A model generated the notes under the pieces. That model was not told the origin of the DNA and did no database searches. It saw only the letters and a program-made list of their open reading frames with translations. 64,000 nucleotides of DNA, from contig NZ_FNFF01000011.1 in the NCBI RefSeq assembly GCF_900100315.1, positions 62,001-126,000 on the forward strand, in the 5' to 3' direction. The position numbers were made by a program, and so were the translations under genes. The DNA comes from Streptomyces indicus (lineage in GTDB: Bacteria > Actinomycetota > Actinomycetes > Streptomycetales > Streptomycetaceae). Position 1 is the stretch's first letter, and the number at the start of each line of letters is the position of its first letter. Shown in pieces: positions 15,307 to 24,555 of this stretch.

Positions 15307-17217
15307 ATGTCGGAGGCTGAGCGGCCGGAGCAGGCCCGTCGGGACGAGGAGCCCCGCAAGGGCGAGGACGTCCGTCCGGACGAGGAACCCCGCCGCGACC
15401 AGGAGGCACGTCTGATCGCCGGGCGCTACCGGCTCGGCGCCGTGCTCGGCCGGGGCGGCATGGGCACCGTATGGCGTGCGACCGACGAGACCCTCGGGCG
15501 CACCGTCGCCGTCAAGGAGCTGCGCTTCCCGTCCAGCATCGACGAGGACGAGAAGCGCCGGCTCATCACCCGGACCCTGCGCGAGGCCAAGGCGATCGCG
15601 CGGATCCGTGACCACGGCGCCGTCACCGTCTTCGACGTGGTCGACGAGGACGACCGGCCCTGGATCGTCATGGAGCTCATCGAGGGCAAGTCCCTCGCCG
15701 AGGTCATCCGCGAGGACGGCCGGCTCGCGCCCAAGCGCGCCGCCGAGGTGGCGCTCGCGGTCCTCGACGTGCTGCGCAGCGCGCACCGCGAGGGCATCCT
15801 GCACCGCGACGTGAAGCCGTCCAACGTGCTGATCGCCGACGACGGCCGCGTGGTGCTCACCGACTTCGGCATCGCGCAGGTCGAGGGCGACCCGTCCATC
15901 ACCTCGACCGGCATGCTCGTCGGCGCTCCCTCGTACATCTCGCCCGAGCGCGCCCGCGGCCACAAGCCAGGACCGGCGGCCGACCTCTGGTCCCTCGGCG
16001 GTCTGCTGTACGCGGCGGTCGAAGGGACCCCGCCGTACGACAAGGGCTCGGCGATCGCGACGCTCACCGCGGTCATGACCGAGCCGCTGGAGCCGCCGCA
16101 GCACGCGGGGAACCTCGACAAGGTGCTCTACGGGCTCTTGGAGAAGGACCCGGAGAAGCGGCTCGACGACGCGGGGGCGCGGGCGCTGCTGCTCGACGTG
16201 ATCCACGCGCCGGAGCCGGTGGCCGAGAAGCCGCTGCCGCCGGCCTCCGAGCAGACGAAGGTCGTTCCGCTCCCCGGGGAGCCGGAGCCGGCGGCCAAGG
16301 CGCCGGCGGCCGCCGTCCCGGCTGCGGCCGCCACGGCCGGTGGCGCGGCCGCGACGGGTGGGACGGCCGCGACCGTCAACTCCGCGGCGGCCGACGGTGG
16401 TTCGGCCGGTGGCGCGGCGCCCGCGCGGCGCGCCTCGCTCGGCGACCTCGTCCCGAAGCGTACGCAGCTGATCGTGGCCGTCCTCGTGGCGCTTGCGGTG
16501 CTCGGCACCGCGCTCGGCTTCGCGCTCAGCGGCGGGGACGAGAAGGGCGGCGGGCGCGACGAGTCCTCCGCGAGCGCGGGCACGGACGGCGGTTCGGGCA
16601 AGGACTCCTCGCAGGGCGGCGGCGGCAAGACCGACGAAGGCAAGACCGACGACGGCAAGGGCGAGAAGGACGGCCAGGGCGACAAGGGCAAGGATTCCGA
16701 GGGCGGTTCGGGGTCCGGGTCCGGTGAAGGCGACAGCGGCGGGCAGGGAACGGACGGGCTGCCCGCCGGATTCCGACAGGTGACGAACGGGCAGTTCAAG
16801 TTCTCCATGGCGATGCCCGAGAACTTCCGCCGCACCGGGACCGCCGGGCAGAACTCCGGCGCGATCTTCAGCGCCGACGGCGGATTCCCGCGGATCCAGG
16901 TGGACTTCAACTCCCGGCCGAGCGACGACGCCGTGGCCGCCTGGCGCTCGCTGCTCCCGGCGATACGGGGCGCCAGCACCAACTTCAAGCTGCTCGGCAT
17001 CCACCAGGTCGACTACAAGGGGTATCCCACGGTCGCCGACTGGGAGTTCGAGCGCGATCAGAACGGCGAGCGGGTCCGCGTGCTCAACCGTGGCTTCAAG
17101 GTCGACGCCACCCACGGCTACGCCATCATGATCAGCTGCAAGAAGAGCGAGTGGGACGGCGAGGAGTGCCGGACCCTGCGCAAGACGGCGTTCGACACCT
17201 TCCAGCCGCGCGACTGA
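15307..17217 (+). CDS. transmembrane Ser/Thr protein kinase (kinase 1 of cluster)
   Basis: 636 residues. The kinase domain spans about residues 39-300: glycine loop LGRGGMGTVW, Lys70 in VAVKEL, HRDVKPSN with Asp168, DFG followed by IAQ, and SPERARG. A Pro/Ala-rich juxtamembrane linker precedes one membrane segment near residues 387-409. Outside the cell there is a Gly/Ser/Lys/Asp low-complexity stalk and then a domain of about 150 residues (GLPAGFRQVTNGQFKFSMAMP onwards) shared in outline with the three following kinases. The ATG at 15307 has GAGGGG upstream. It opens a run of four paralogous genes. The extracellular ligand is unknown. Confidence 0.93.
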   Translation: MSEAERPEQARRDEEPRKGEDVRPDEEPRRDQEARLIAGRYRLGAVLGRGGMGTVWRATDETLGRTVAVKELRFPSSIDEDEKRRLITRTLREAKAIARIRDHGAVTVFDVVDEDDRPWIVMELIEGKSLAEVIREDGRLAPKRAAEVALAVLDVLRSAHREGILHRDVKPSNVLIADDGRVVLTDFGIAQVEGDPSITSTGMLVGAPSYISPERARGHKPGPAADLWSLGGLLYAAVEGTPPYDKGSAIATLTAVMTEPLEPPQHAGNLDKVLYGLLEKDPEKRLDDAGARALLLDVIHAPEPVAEKPLPPASEQTKVVPLPGEPEPAAKAPAAAVPAAAATAGGAAATGGTAATVNSAAADGGSAGGAAPARRASLGDLVPKRTQLIVAVLVALAVLGTALGFALSGGDEKGGGRDESSASAGTDGGSGKDSSQGGGGKTDEGKTDDGKGEKDGQGDKGKDSEGGSGSGSGEGDSGGQGTDGLPAGFRQVTNGQFKFSMAMPENFRRTGTAGQNSGAIFSADGGFPRIQVDFNSRPSDDAVAAWRSLLPAIRGASTNFKLLGIHQVDYKGYPTVADWEFERDQNGERVRVLNRGFKVDATHGYAIMISCKKSEWDGEECRTLRKTAFDTFQPRD

Positions 17218-17425
17218 CGGGGCGCGGCGGCGCGCGGGCGCGGTCCGGGGCCGGAAGCGGTCGGCACGGGTTGGTGAGACCTGCCGCGTACGTCGGCGTG
17301 GCCACGTATCGTGAGAGCTCGCGGACCGTACGCAGCCGCAATGTGCCGGGATTCGACCGGAGTTGACGGATTCGTACGGTGCGTGGCCCAGGGATACGGA
17401 GTGCGCGCGCTGTCGGGGAGGCGAC

Positions 17426-20400
17426 GTGGACGACTACGCGGGGCGGGTGCTCGCGGACCGCTACCGCCTGCCGTTGCCGCCGTCGGACGAGTACGAGTTC
17501 GCGGAGACGCGCGCCTTCGACACGTACAGCGGGCAGGAAGTCCTGGTGCGGCAGGTGCCGTTGCCGGAGGTGGTCGACGCCGAGGTGCTCGACGAGCCGG
17601 CGCCGGGGCGGGGCGGTGCGCGCAGGCCCGCCGGGCAGCACCCGCGCAGCTCCCGCACCACGAGGTCGCCCGGTGATCCCGCCGTGCGCCGGGCCATCGA
17701 GGCAGCCGAGGCGGCGGCGCGCATACCCGACCACCCCAGGCTCGACCAGGTCTTCGACGTGTTCGCCGAGGGCGGCTCGCTGTGGATCGTCAGCGAGGTC
17801 GTGGCGGCCCGTCCGCTGGCCGCGCTGCTCGCCGAGCGGCCGCTGACGCCGTACCGCGCGGCGGAGGTGGCCTCCGACGTGCTCACCGCGCTGCGGGCGC
17901 TGCACGCGCACGGCTGGGTGCACCGCAACATCACGGTGCGCACCGTGCTCGTCTGCGACGACGGGCGCGTGATGCTCACCGGTCTCGCCGCGGGCGCCGC
18001 CGAGGAGGCGCTGTGCGGGTACGACCCGGTGCCGGACGCGGGCGGCGGGTTCGACGGGCGTGCTGCGGCCGCCACCGCGTCCGGTGCGGTGCCGGGGGAG
18101 GTGCCCGGCAGGGGCCGGGGCGCAGCCGCGGCCGTGGAGGGCGAGCGGGCCGCGCTGCCTGCCGCCTTCCGCAAGGGGCCCGGGGGCGCCGGGGACGGCG
18201 GGACCGAGGAGAGCGGCAGGACCGAGGAAGGCGGCAGGGCGGGCCAGGGCGGCCGGGTGCAGCAGGGCGGTCTTCCGGGTGCGGCCGAGAGCGGGCCCGG
18301 GGGTCCGGGGGCCGGTGGCATGGGGACGTCCGGTGGCGCGGGAGCCGGTGGTGCGGTCGCGTCCGGTGGTGCGGCCGCGCGTGGCGCGCTGCCCGCCGGG
18401 GACGTACGGGCCGCGCGGGCCGGTGCGATCGCCGCGTACCGGGCCGGTGTGCGCTCCGCGGCGGCGGCCCGTGCGCTGCCGCCGGGCGGCGGGGACGGCG
18501 CGGGCGTACGGCGTGACGGCGAGGCGCTCCAGGGCACCCCGCAGAGCCCGGGCGCACCGGCACCGCCCGGGCAGATAGCGGATCCTTACGGCGTGGCCGG
18601 CCGGCCTGCCGCGCGCCGGACCGAGGTCCGGCACCTGTCGGCGGGGCCCGCGGCACGGACCGGGGCGGCCGGGTCCGCGGCGCAGTCCGCGGTCGGCTGG
18701 CACGGTGCGGGTCGGCGTATCCCGGGCCAGCTGCCGGGTGCGGGGGCCGAGGGTTCGCAGGGTGAAGAGGCACGGGGCCCGGGCGACTTGAGCGGGAGTG
18801 CGGGGGCGAGCGGGCCGGCCGAGGGCGCGGGAGAGCCCGCCGAAGGCTCGTATCCCCGGCGGACTCCGGACGGGCTGCCGCAGTACAAGGACCAGATCCT
18901 CCCGGCCGGGCATGCCGCTCCGGCGCCCGCGGTCCGCGAGGAGCACGAAGCTTCCGCGCCCGCGCTCCGGGAGGAGTACGGCACGGCGGCCGCGGCCCCG
19001 TACGGCACGGAGGCCGCCCCCGACGAGCACGGAAAGCCCTCCCGCTGGGACGAGTTGGCGGGCGTGGGCCAGGCGGCCGCGCAGCGCAGCCCCGCCACCC
19101 CGCTCGAACTGGAGCGGGCCCGGCAGGCCCGGATGACCGTGGTCGGTGCCGTGACCGAGCGCTGGGCGCCGGAGCAGGCGGGGCCCGTGCACGAGAACTG
19201 GCAGCTGGCCGCGCCCGTCGGACCCGCCACCGACCTGTGGGCGCTCGGCGCGCTGCTGTTCCGCGCGGTGCAGGGCCATGCGCCCTACCCGGAGGACAGC
19301 ACCTACGAGCTGGTCCAGCTGGTGTGCGCCGAGCCGCCCGCGTTCGCCGAGGAGTGCGGGCCGCTGCGGCCGGTGGTCGAGTCGCTGCTTCGCCAGGACC
19401 CCACCGAGCGGCCCGACTTCGAGGAGCTCCGCGGCTGGCTGCGCTCCCTGGTGCGCTCCGCGCCCGAGCCCGAGGCCGGCGCGAACGTCGTACCGGCGCC
19501 CGCGTACGACCGGACCCGGCTGCCCGTCGTACGGCGCAGGGGCGAGCTGGTCCGCAAGCGGCGCGGCGGGCGGGGGCAGCGCGACGAGAGCGGGCCGCCC
19601 GAGCACGGCCGGCACAAGAAGGGCCGCGCCGCCCGGCGCCGCCGCGCACCGGAGCAGCGGCGCGCCTTGGCGGCGGAGACCGCCCAGCTCACCGAGACCG
19701 CGCAGCTGCGCGCGCCCGAACGTCCGGGCCGCGAGCGGATGTCGGCCTCGGCGGAGAAGTGGGAGCGGCAGCAGCAGCGCCAGATGCGGCAGATGAGCCG
19801 CCGGCCGCAGGGCGGCGGCGGGCCGAAGCGGCTCGGGCGGCTGCTGCTCGTGCTGATCCTGCTCGGGGTCGCCGCGGCGGTGGCGTACGCGATGCTGTTC
19901 ATGCCGAAGTCGGGCACCGACGACCAGGGTGCGGGGGACCGCAAGGGGCAGGCGGGATCGGCGAGTTCGGCGCCTGCCGGCCCGGGAGATGCGAGCCCGG
20001 ACGGCGGCGGGGACGGCAAGGCGGACGACGGGAAGCCGGACAAGGAACCGGAGAAGAAGCCCAGCGAGGACGCGAGCAAGGAGCCGCCGCGGCAGACGGA
20101 GGCGCCTCCCGCGGGCGAGCTCCCGCAGGGCTTCGTACTGCGCAAGGACCTCGAAGGCTTCCAGGTCGCGGTGGCCTCCGGCTGGGACCGCAAGCCGGTC
20201 AACGGGCGCGGGCAAGTCGTGTACGGGCAGGGGGACTTCTCGCTCACGGTCGTCCCCGGCCGCGACTCGACCCGTGACTACGGCACCGATCCGCTGAAGT
20301 ACCAGCGCGAGGACGAGCGCGAACTTCAGCCGTTCCGCGACTCGACCTGGGCGGGCTCCGGCGGGCTGCGGCAGGTGGAGGTCGGCGGCCAGGTGCGGGC

Positions 20401-20572
20401 CGAGGGCCAGTTCACCTGGGAGGAGAACGGCCGGAAGCTGTTCGTCCGCAATGCGGCGATCCTGCTCGACGGCGCCTACCACGTCGTCCTGGTCAAGGGC
20501 CCGGAGTCCGAACGGGACGAGGTGACCCGCCTCTTCGAGCAGGCCGTGGCGACGTACGAGAAGACGGGGTGA
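17426..20572 (+). CDS. transmembrane Ser/Thr pseudokinase with a giant activation-segment insert
   Basis: About 1048 residues. The N-lobe lacks a glycine loop and the VAIK Lys is Arg42 (VLVRQVP). The catalytic HRD is HRN (Asn168) and DFG is TGL, so three essential residues are gone. The fold is still recognisable: VHRNITVRTVLV, then far downstream WAPEQAG (APE at 581-583) and DLWALGALLFRAVQGHAPYP. Between them lie about 400 residues of Ala/Gly/Pro/Arg-rich low complexity where 25-35 are usual. A membrane segment follows at about 805-826, then a Lys/Asp/Pro stalk and the same kind of extracellular domain as its neighbours. The GTG at 17426 (GGGGAGG, 4-nt gap) is preferred; a TTG at 17363 is possible. 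A scaffold or allosteric partner role is inferred. Confidence 0.88.
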   Translation: MDDYAGRVLADRYRLPLPPSDEYEFAETRAFDTYSGQEVLVRQVPLPEVVDAEVLDEPAPGRGGARRPAGQHPRSSRTTRSPGDPAVRRAIEAAEAAARIPDHPRLDQVFDVFAEGGSLWIVSEVVAARPLAALLAERPLTPYRAAEVASDVLTALRALHAHGWVHRNITVRTVLVCDDGRVMLTGLAAGAAEEALCGYDPVPDAGGGFDGRAAAATASGAVPGEVPGRGRGAAAAVEGERAALPAAFRKGPGGAGDGGTEESGRTEEGGRAGQGGRVQQGGLPGAAESGPGGPGAGGMGTSGGAGAGGAVASGGAAARGALPAGDVRAARAGAIAAYRAGVRSAAAARALPPGGGDGAGVRRDGEALQGTPQSPGAPAPPGQIADPYGVAGRPAARRTEVRHLSAGPAARTGAAGSAAQSAVGWHGAGRRIPGQLPGAGAEGSQGEEARGPGDLSGSAGASGPAEGAGEPAEGSYPRRTPDGLPQYKDQILPAGHAAPAPAVREEHEASAPALREEYGTAAAAPYGTEAAPDEHGKPSRWDELAGVGQAAAQRSPATPLELERARQARMTVVGAVTERWAPEQAGPVHENWQLAAPVGPATDLWALGALLFRAVQGHAPYPEDSTYELVQLVCAEPPAFAEECGPLRPVVESLLRQDPTERPDFEELRGWLRSLVRSAPEPEAGANVVPAPAYDRTRLPVVRRRGELVRKRRGGRGQRDESGPPEHGRHKKGRAARRRRAPEQRRALAAETAQLTETAQLRAPERPGRERMSASAEKWERQQQRQMRQMSRRPQGGGGPKRLGRLLLVLILLGVAAAVAYAMLFMPKSGTDDQGAGDRKGQAGSASSAPAGPGDASPDGGGDGKADDGKPDKEPEKKPSEDASKEPPRQTEAPPAGELPQGFVLRKDLEGFQVAVASGWDRKPVNGRGQVVYGQGDFSLTVVPGRDSTRDYGTDPLKYQREDERELQPFRDSTWAGSGGLRQVEVGGQVRAEGQFTWEENGRKLFVRNAAILLDGAYHVVLVKGPESERDEVTRLFEQAVATYEKTG

Positions 20573-20638
20573 CGGTCCGTACGGGAGCTGCACCGGCCGT
20601 CCGGGGAGCCGTGCCGACCGCCCCGGGGAGCTCCACCG

Positions 20639-20726
20639 GCCGTACGGAGAAGGCGTGTTGAGCGTACGGAGCAGGCGGGCCGACCGTGCGCAGAGGGCGG
20701 GCTGACCGTTCGCAGGAGGCGGGGCC
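20639..20726. repeat. four imperfect 22-bp tandem repeats
   Basis: Units at 20639-20660, 20661-20682, 20683-20704 and 20705-20726 share a CCGTACGGAGNAGGCGGG-like core. They fill the middle of the 257-bp gap between the pseudokinase and the third kinase gene, about 100 bp before that gene's start. Confidence 0.6.
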
Positions 20727-20829
20727 GGTCCGCGGCTGCGTCATCGGGTGAATCACAAGGCGGTCTCCCCAGGTTCCGCAGCGCCCCCGCGGTCCCTACG
20801 CTGGCCCTGCGAAGGACGGGCGGGGGAAC

Positions 20830-22392
20830 GTGGACCAGATCGAGGGCAGGGCGCAGAGCCGGTTGCTCATGGGCCGCTACCGGATCGAGGGAAGTCTCGG
20901 TCACGGCGGCATGGGCAAGGTGTGGCGCGCGCACGACGAAGTGCTGCACCGGGTGGTCGCCGTCAAGGAGTTGACGGCGGCCCGGTACGCGGGCGAGAGC
21001 GAGCGCGCGGTGCTGCTCGCCCGCACCCAGAAGGAGGCGCGCGCGGCCGCCCGGATCAACCACTCGGCCGTGGTCACCGTGCACGACGTCTTCGAGCACG
21101 ACGACCGGCCGTGGATCGTGATGGAGCTGGTCGACGGGCGCTCGCTCGCCGACGCCGTACGCGACGACCACCGCGTCGTGCCCGCCGAGGCCGCGCGGAT
21201 CGGGATGTGGGTGCTGCGCGCCCTGCGCGCCGCGCACCGGGCGGGCGTCCTGCACCGCGACGTCAAGCCCGCGAACGTGCTGCTCGCGCGCGACGGCCGG
21301 GTGCTGCTCACCGACTTCGGCATCGCCGCCATCGAGGGCGACTCGACCATCACGCGCACCGGCGAACTGGTCGGCTCCATCGACTACTTGGCGCCCGAGC
21401 GGGTGCGGGGCGAGGCGCCCGGACCCGCCTCGGACCTCTGGGCGCTCGGCGCGACGCTCTACGCGGCGGTCGAGGGGGAGTCGCCGTTCCGGCGCACCTC
21501 GCCCCTGTCGTCGATGCAGGCCGTCGTCGAGGAGGAGCCGCGGCCGTGTGTGCACGCGGGCCCGCTCGCGCCGGTGATCACCGCGCTGCTGCGCAAGGAC
21601 CCGCTCCAGCGGCCGACCGCCGAGGCGGCCGAGCAGATGCTCGCCGAGGTGTGCGAGGGACGGGCACCCCAGGCCGCGCAGGCCTACGTGCCCACTCAGC
21701 GGGTCGCGCCCGACGACCTCACCGCGGTCCAGGGCGCGGACCGGCCGGCCCCGGTTCCGGCTCCTGCGGGCCCGGTTCCGGCGGGTCCGGCTTCCGCGGG
21801 TCCGGGCGGACGGCGGCTGCGGTCCGTCCTCGGCCTGGTCCTGGCCGCCGCCTTGGTGGGCGCGGCCGCGGCGTACGGCGTCCTGACCTACCTCGGGCCG
21901 GGCAAGGCCGATCCGGGGCAGACCGTGGGTGCCACGCCGAAGGGCTGGCAGCGGGTGCACGACGAGGCGGGCTTCAGCGTGCTCGTGCCGCCCGGCTGGC
22001 AGCGGCAGACCGAGGGCGACCAGATCGACTACACCCCCGACGACGGCCGCCATCTGCTGCGCATCGCCATCGACGAGGAGCCCGACTTCGAGGACGCCTA
22101 CCAGCACGTCAAGGACATGGAGGCGCAGGGCATGGGCCGGCTGCCCACGTACCAGCGCATCAAGCTGCGCTCGAACTTCTTCCGCGACCGGCCGGGCGCC
22201 GTCTGGGAGTTCGCGTGGACGGAGACGAAGGGGGCGACCAAGGGCGAACGGCGGGCCATCGACCAGCTGTACGTCGACGAGGACGGCACCGAGTACGCGA
22301 TCTACATGTCCGGTCCGGCGAAGGACTGGGCGAAGACGCGCGAGCAGTTCGACCACGTGCTCAAGAGCTGGCGGCCCACGGGCGGCGGGTAG
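20830..22392 (+). CDS. transmembrane Ser/Thr protein kinase (kinase 3 of cluster)
   Basis: 520 residues, GTG start. The kinase domain begins almost at the N-terminus (GRYRIEGSLGHGGMGKVW). Lys46 is in VAVKEL, Asp144 in HRDVKPAN, DFG precedes IAAIEGD, and the APE motif is LAPERVRG. All catalytic residues are present, so it should be active. The linker is rich in Pro and Ala. One membrane segment lies near residues 333-353, followed by an extracellular domain of about 150 residues starting TPKGWQRVHDEAGFSVLVPPGW. That domain resembles the ones in the neighbouring kinases, which points to duplication with ligand divergence. The gap to the pseudokinase contains 22-bp repeats. Confidence 0.93.
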   Translation: MDQIEGRAQSRLLMGRYRIEGSLGHGGMGKVWRAHDEVLHRVVAVKELTAARYAGESERAVLLARTQKEARAAARINHSAVVTVHDVFEHDDRPWIVMELVDGRSLADAVRDDHRVVPAEAARIGMWVLRALRAAHRAGVLHRDVKPANVLLARDGRVLLTDFGIAAIEGDSTITRTGELVGSIDYLAPERVRGEAPGPASDLWALGATLYAAVEGESPFRRTSPLSSMQAVVEEEPRPCVHAGPLAPVITALLRKDPLQRPTAEAAEQMLAEVCEGRAPQAAQAYVPTQRVAPDDLTAVQGADRPAPVPAPAGPVPAGPASAGPGGRRLRSVLGLVLAAALVGAAAAYGVLTYLGPGKADPGQTVGATPKGWQRVHDEAGFSVLVPPGWQRQTEGDQIDYTPDDGRHLLRIAIDEEPDFEDAYQHVKDMEAQGMGRLPTYQRIKLRSNFFRDRPGAVWEFAWTETKGATKGERRAIDQLYVDEDGTEYAIYMSGPAKDWAKTREQFDHVLKSWRPTGGG

Positions 22393-22640
22393 CCGCCTGG
22401 TTGAAGTGCCGGTGCTGAGCGCCGGGATGGCCTCCGGGACGGCTTCCCCCTGCATGTCGGGGAGGCCGCCGTACCGCACACCAGGGAGCCCGCCGTACCG
22501 CGGAATCCCCTGTTCCGGGCGGCATTTCGCCCGTAATCGACGGCAATACGAGGACCGGCGCCCCGTGAAAAGACCCACGTCTCGTCACGGGTCGGTGACC
22601 GGGGTGGAATCCGGGGCGTCGTACGCGATAGGGATGAGTC

Positions 22641-24416
22641 ATGAGTAACGACGGGGGAGCCCCCTACGGGACCGGCGAGCCGACCAGCTTCTCGCTGCGT
22701 CCGCCGGACCAGCCTCAGGGGCCGTACGCAGGACATCCCTACGGCACGCCGGGTACACCGCCCGCGCCGGGGACGCCCAACCCGTATGCCCAGGCGGAGA
22801 CCCAGGCCGTGCCGAACGGCGGGCCGGCGACGCCGGGTGCGCCGCAGCCGCCCGCCGAGCCGCAGGGCCACGCCGTGCCCACCCAGGTCGTCTCCGAACC
22901 GGACCCGGGCGCGGGCCGTCTCATCGCGGGCCGCTACCGCCTCCTGTCCAAGCTCGGGCACGGCGGCATGGGCACCGTGTGGCGGGCCAAGGACGAGACC
23001 GTGGACCGCGAGGTCGCGGTCAAGGAGCCGCGCGTCCCCGACCACCTGCCCGAGCGCGAACGCGCCACCGCCTTCGAGCGGATGCGCCGCGAGGCGCGCG
23101 CCGCGGCCCGCCTGGACCACCCGGCCGTCGTGAACGTGCACGACGTGGCGGTCGAGGACGGCCAGCCGTGGATCGTCATGGAGTTCGTGCAGGGCCGCTC
23201 GCTCGGCGCCGCGCTCCAGGAGGGCACGCTCGGGGCGCGCGACGCCGCGCGGATCGGCCTCGAAGTGCTCGGCGCCCTGGAAGCCGCGCACAAGGCGGGC
23301 ATCCTGCACCGCGACGTGAAGCCGGACAACGTGATGCTCGGGCAGTACGACCGTGTCGTGCTCACCGACTTCGGGATCGCCCAGATCGAGGGCGAGACCA
23401 ACCTGACGGACACCGGCGGCTTCGTCGGCTCGCCCGAATTCATCGCGCCCGAGCGGGTGTTGGGTCAGCGCCCCGGACCGGCCTCGGACCTGTGGTCGCT
23501 CGGTGTGGTCCTGTACGCGGCCACGGAGGGCGTCTCGCCGTTCCGCCGCAGCAACACCCCGGCCACGCTCCAGTCCGTGCTCAACGCGACGCCCGCAGCG
23601 CCCGCTTCGGCGACAGGCCCGCTCGCGGAGGCGATCAACGGTCTGCTGCACAAGGACCCCTCGCACCGCCCGGACGCCGCGACGGTACGCCGCCTCCTGG
23701 AGCAGGCCGCCAAGCCGCCGGCGCCGCAGGTGCCGACGCAGGTGATGACCTCGGGCGGGGCGCCGTCCGGTGCCGGGGACGGGATCCGGGTCGGCAAGAA
23801 GGCGCTGATCGGGGTGGGGGCCGCGTTCGTGGCGCTCGCCCTGGCGCTCGGGCTGGTGATCGCGGATCCGTTTGCGGCGGGTCCGACCGACGGGTTCGTG
23901 ACCAGGGATGTGAAGAACCTCGACGCCAGCATCTCGGTCCCCGGGCACTATCTGGACTCCAAGCCCGAAGAAGACAACATCGGCACCCCCGAGCACTGGA
24001 TCCAGTACACCGATCCCAGCGGCAGCGTGTGGGTCTGGCTTCAGCTGTTCAAGGCCTCGGACGACAAGACCGGGGAGATCGCGAGCTCGGCCGACGCCGA
24101 GATGTACGACGACGAGAAGACGTACAAGGCCTCCGGCAGCACCGACCTCGGGATGCCCGCCAACCCGGAGAGCAAAACCGAGGCCAGCCTGGACTACGAG
24201 GGCAAGAAGGCCGCGAAGAACACGCTCACGTACAACTCCGCGGACGAGGGCGAGCAGGAGCGCCCGCGTGAGCTGAAGATCTTCTACTACCGGACCACCG
24301 ACGGCGACATGTACAAGCTCGCCATCGGCTACCCCGGCGGCGAGAGCGACTTCGCCGAGCGCGGCCGCCAGGTCGCCGACGAGGTCATCAAGTCCTTGAA
24401 GGTCAAAAACTTGTGA
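22641..24416 (+). CDS. transmembrane Ser/Thr protein kinase (kinase 4 of cluster)
   Basis: 591 residues. A Pro/Gly/Ala-rich N-terminal tail of about 90 residues comes before the kinase domain (GRYRLLSKLGHGGMGTVW). Lys128, HRD Asp225, DFG with IAQIEGE and IAPERVLG are all present, so it is catalytically complete. A threonine-containing activation loop (TNLTDTGGF) fits autophosphorylation. One membrane segment lies around residues 389-410. The extracellular part (residues about 415-591) has no low-complexity stalk, unlike kinase 1. It ends in GRQVADEVIKSLKVKNL. The stop codon is followed at once by the terminator 24419-24452, which closes the cluster. Confidence 0.93.
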   Translation: MSNDGGAPYGTGEPTSFSLRPPDQPQGPYAGHPYGTPGTPPAPGTPNPYAQAETQAVPNGGPATPGAPQPPAEPQGHAVPTQVVSEPDPGAGRLIAGRYRLLSKLGHGGMGTVWRAKDETVDREVAVKEPRVPDHLPERERATAFERMRREARAAARLDHPAVVNVHDVAVEDGQPWIVMEFVQGRSLGAALQEGTLGARDAARIGLEVLGALEAAHKAGILHRDVKPDNVMLGQYDRVVLTDFGIAQIEGETNLTDTGGFVGSPEFIAPERVLGQRPGPASDLWSLGVVLYAATEGVSPFRRSNTPATLQSVLNATPAAPASATGPLAEAINGLLHKDPSHRPDAATVRRLLEQAAKPPAPQVPTQVMTSGGAPSGAGDGIRVGKKALIGVGAAFVALALALGLVIADPFAAGPTDGFVTRDVKNLDASISVPGHYLDSKPEEDNIGTPEHWIQYTDPSGSVWVWLQLFKASDDKTGEIASSADAEMYDDEKTYKASGSTDLGMPANPESKTEASLDYEGKKAAKNTLTYNSADEGEQERPRELKIFYYRTTDGDMYKLAIGYPGGESDFAERGRQVADEVIKSLKVKNL

Positions 24417-24418
24417 CC

Positions 24419-24452
24419 ATCAGGGGGCTGCCCGCCCGGACAACCCCCTGAT
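24419..24452 (+). terminator. terminator closing the kinase cluster
   Basis: ATCAGGGGG (24419-24427) pairs perfectly with CCCCCTGAT (24444-24452) 3 nt after the kinase 4 stop codon. Confidence 0.7.
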
Positions 24453-24555
24453 CAGGGCCTTTGCTGCCAGCGACCACTGGCACGGTGTGCGGACCCGGTG
24501 AAGCCCCGTTACCGACGGGTACACAAACACGTGGCGGAGCCGTACGCTCACGCTC

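Noticed and set aside
15068..17115. Long minus-strand frames of several hundred residues opposite the kinase genes
   Set aside because: They are antisense shadows of strongly coding plus-strand genes with low-complexity, motif-free translations.
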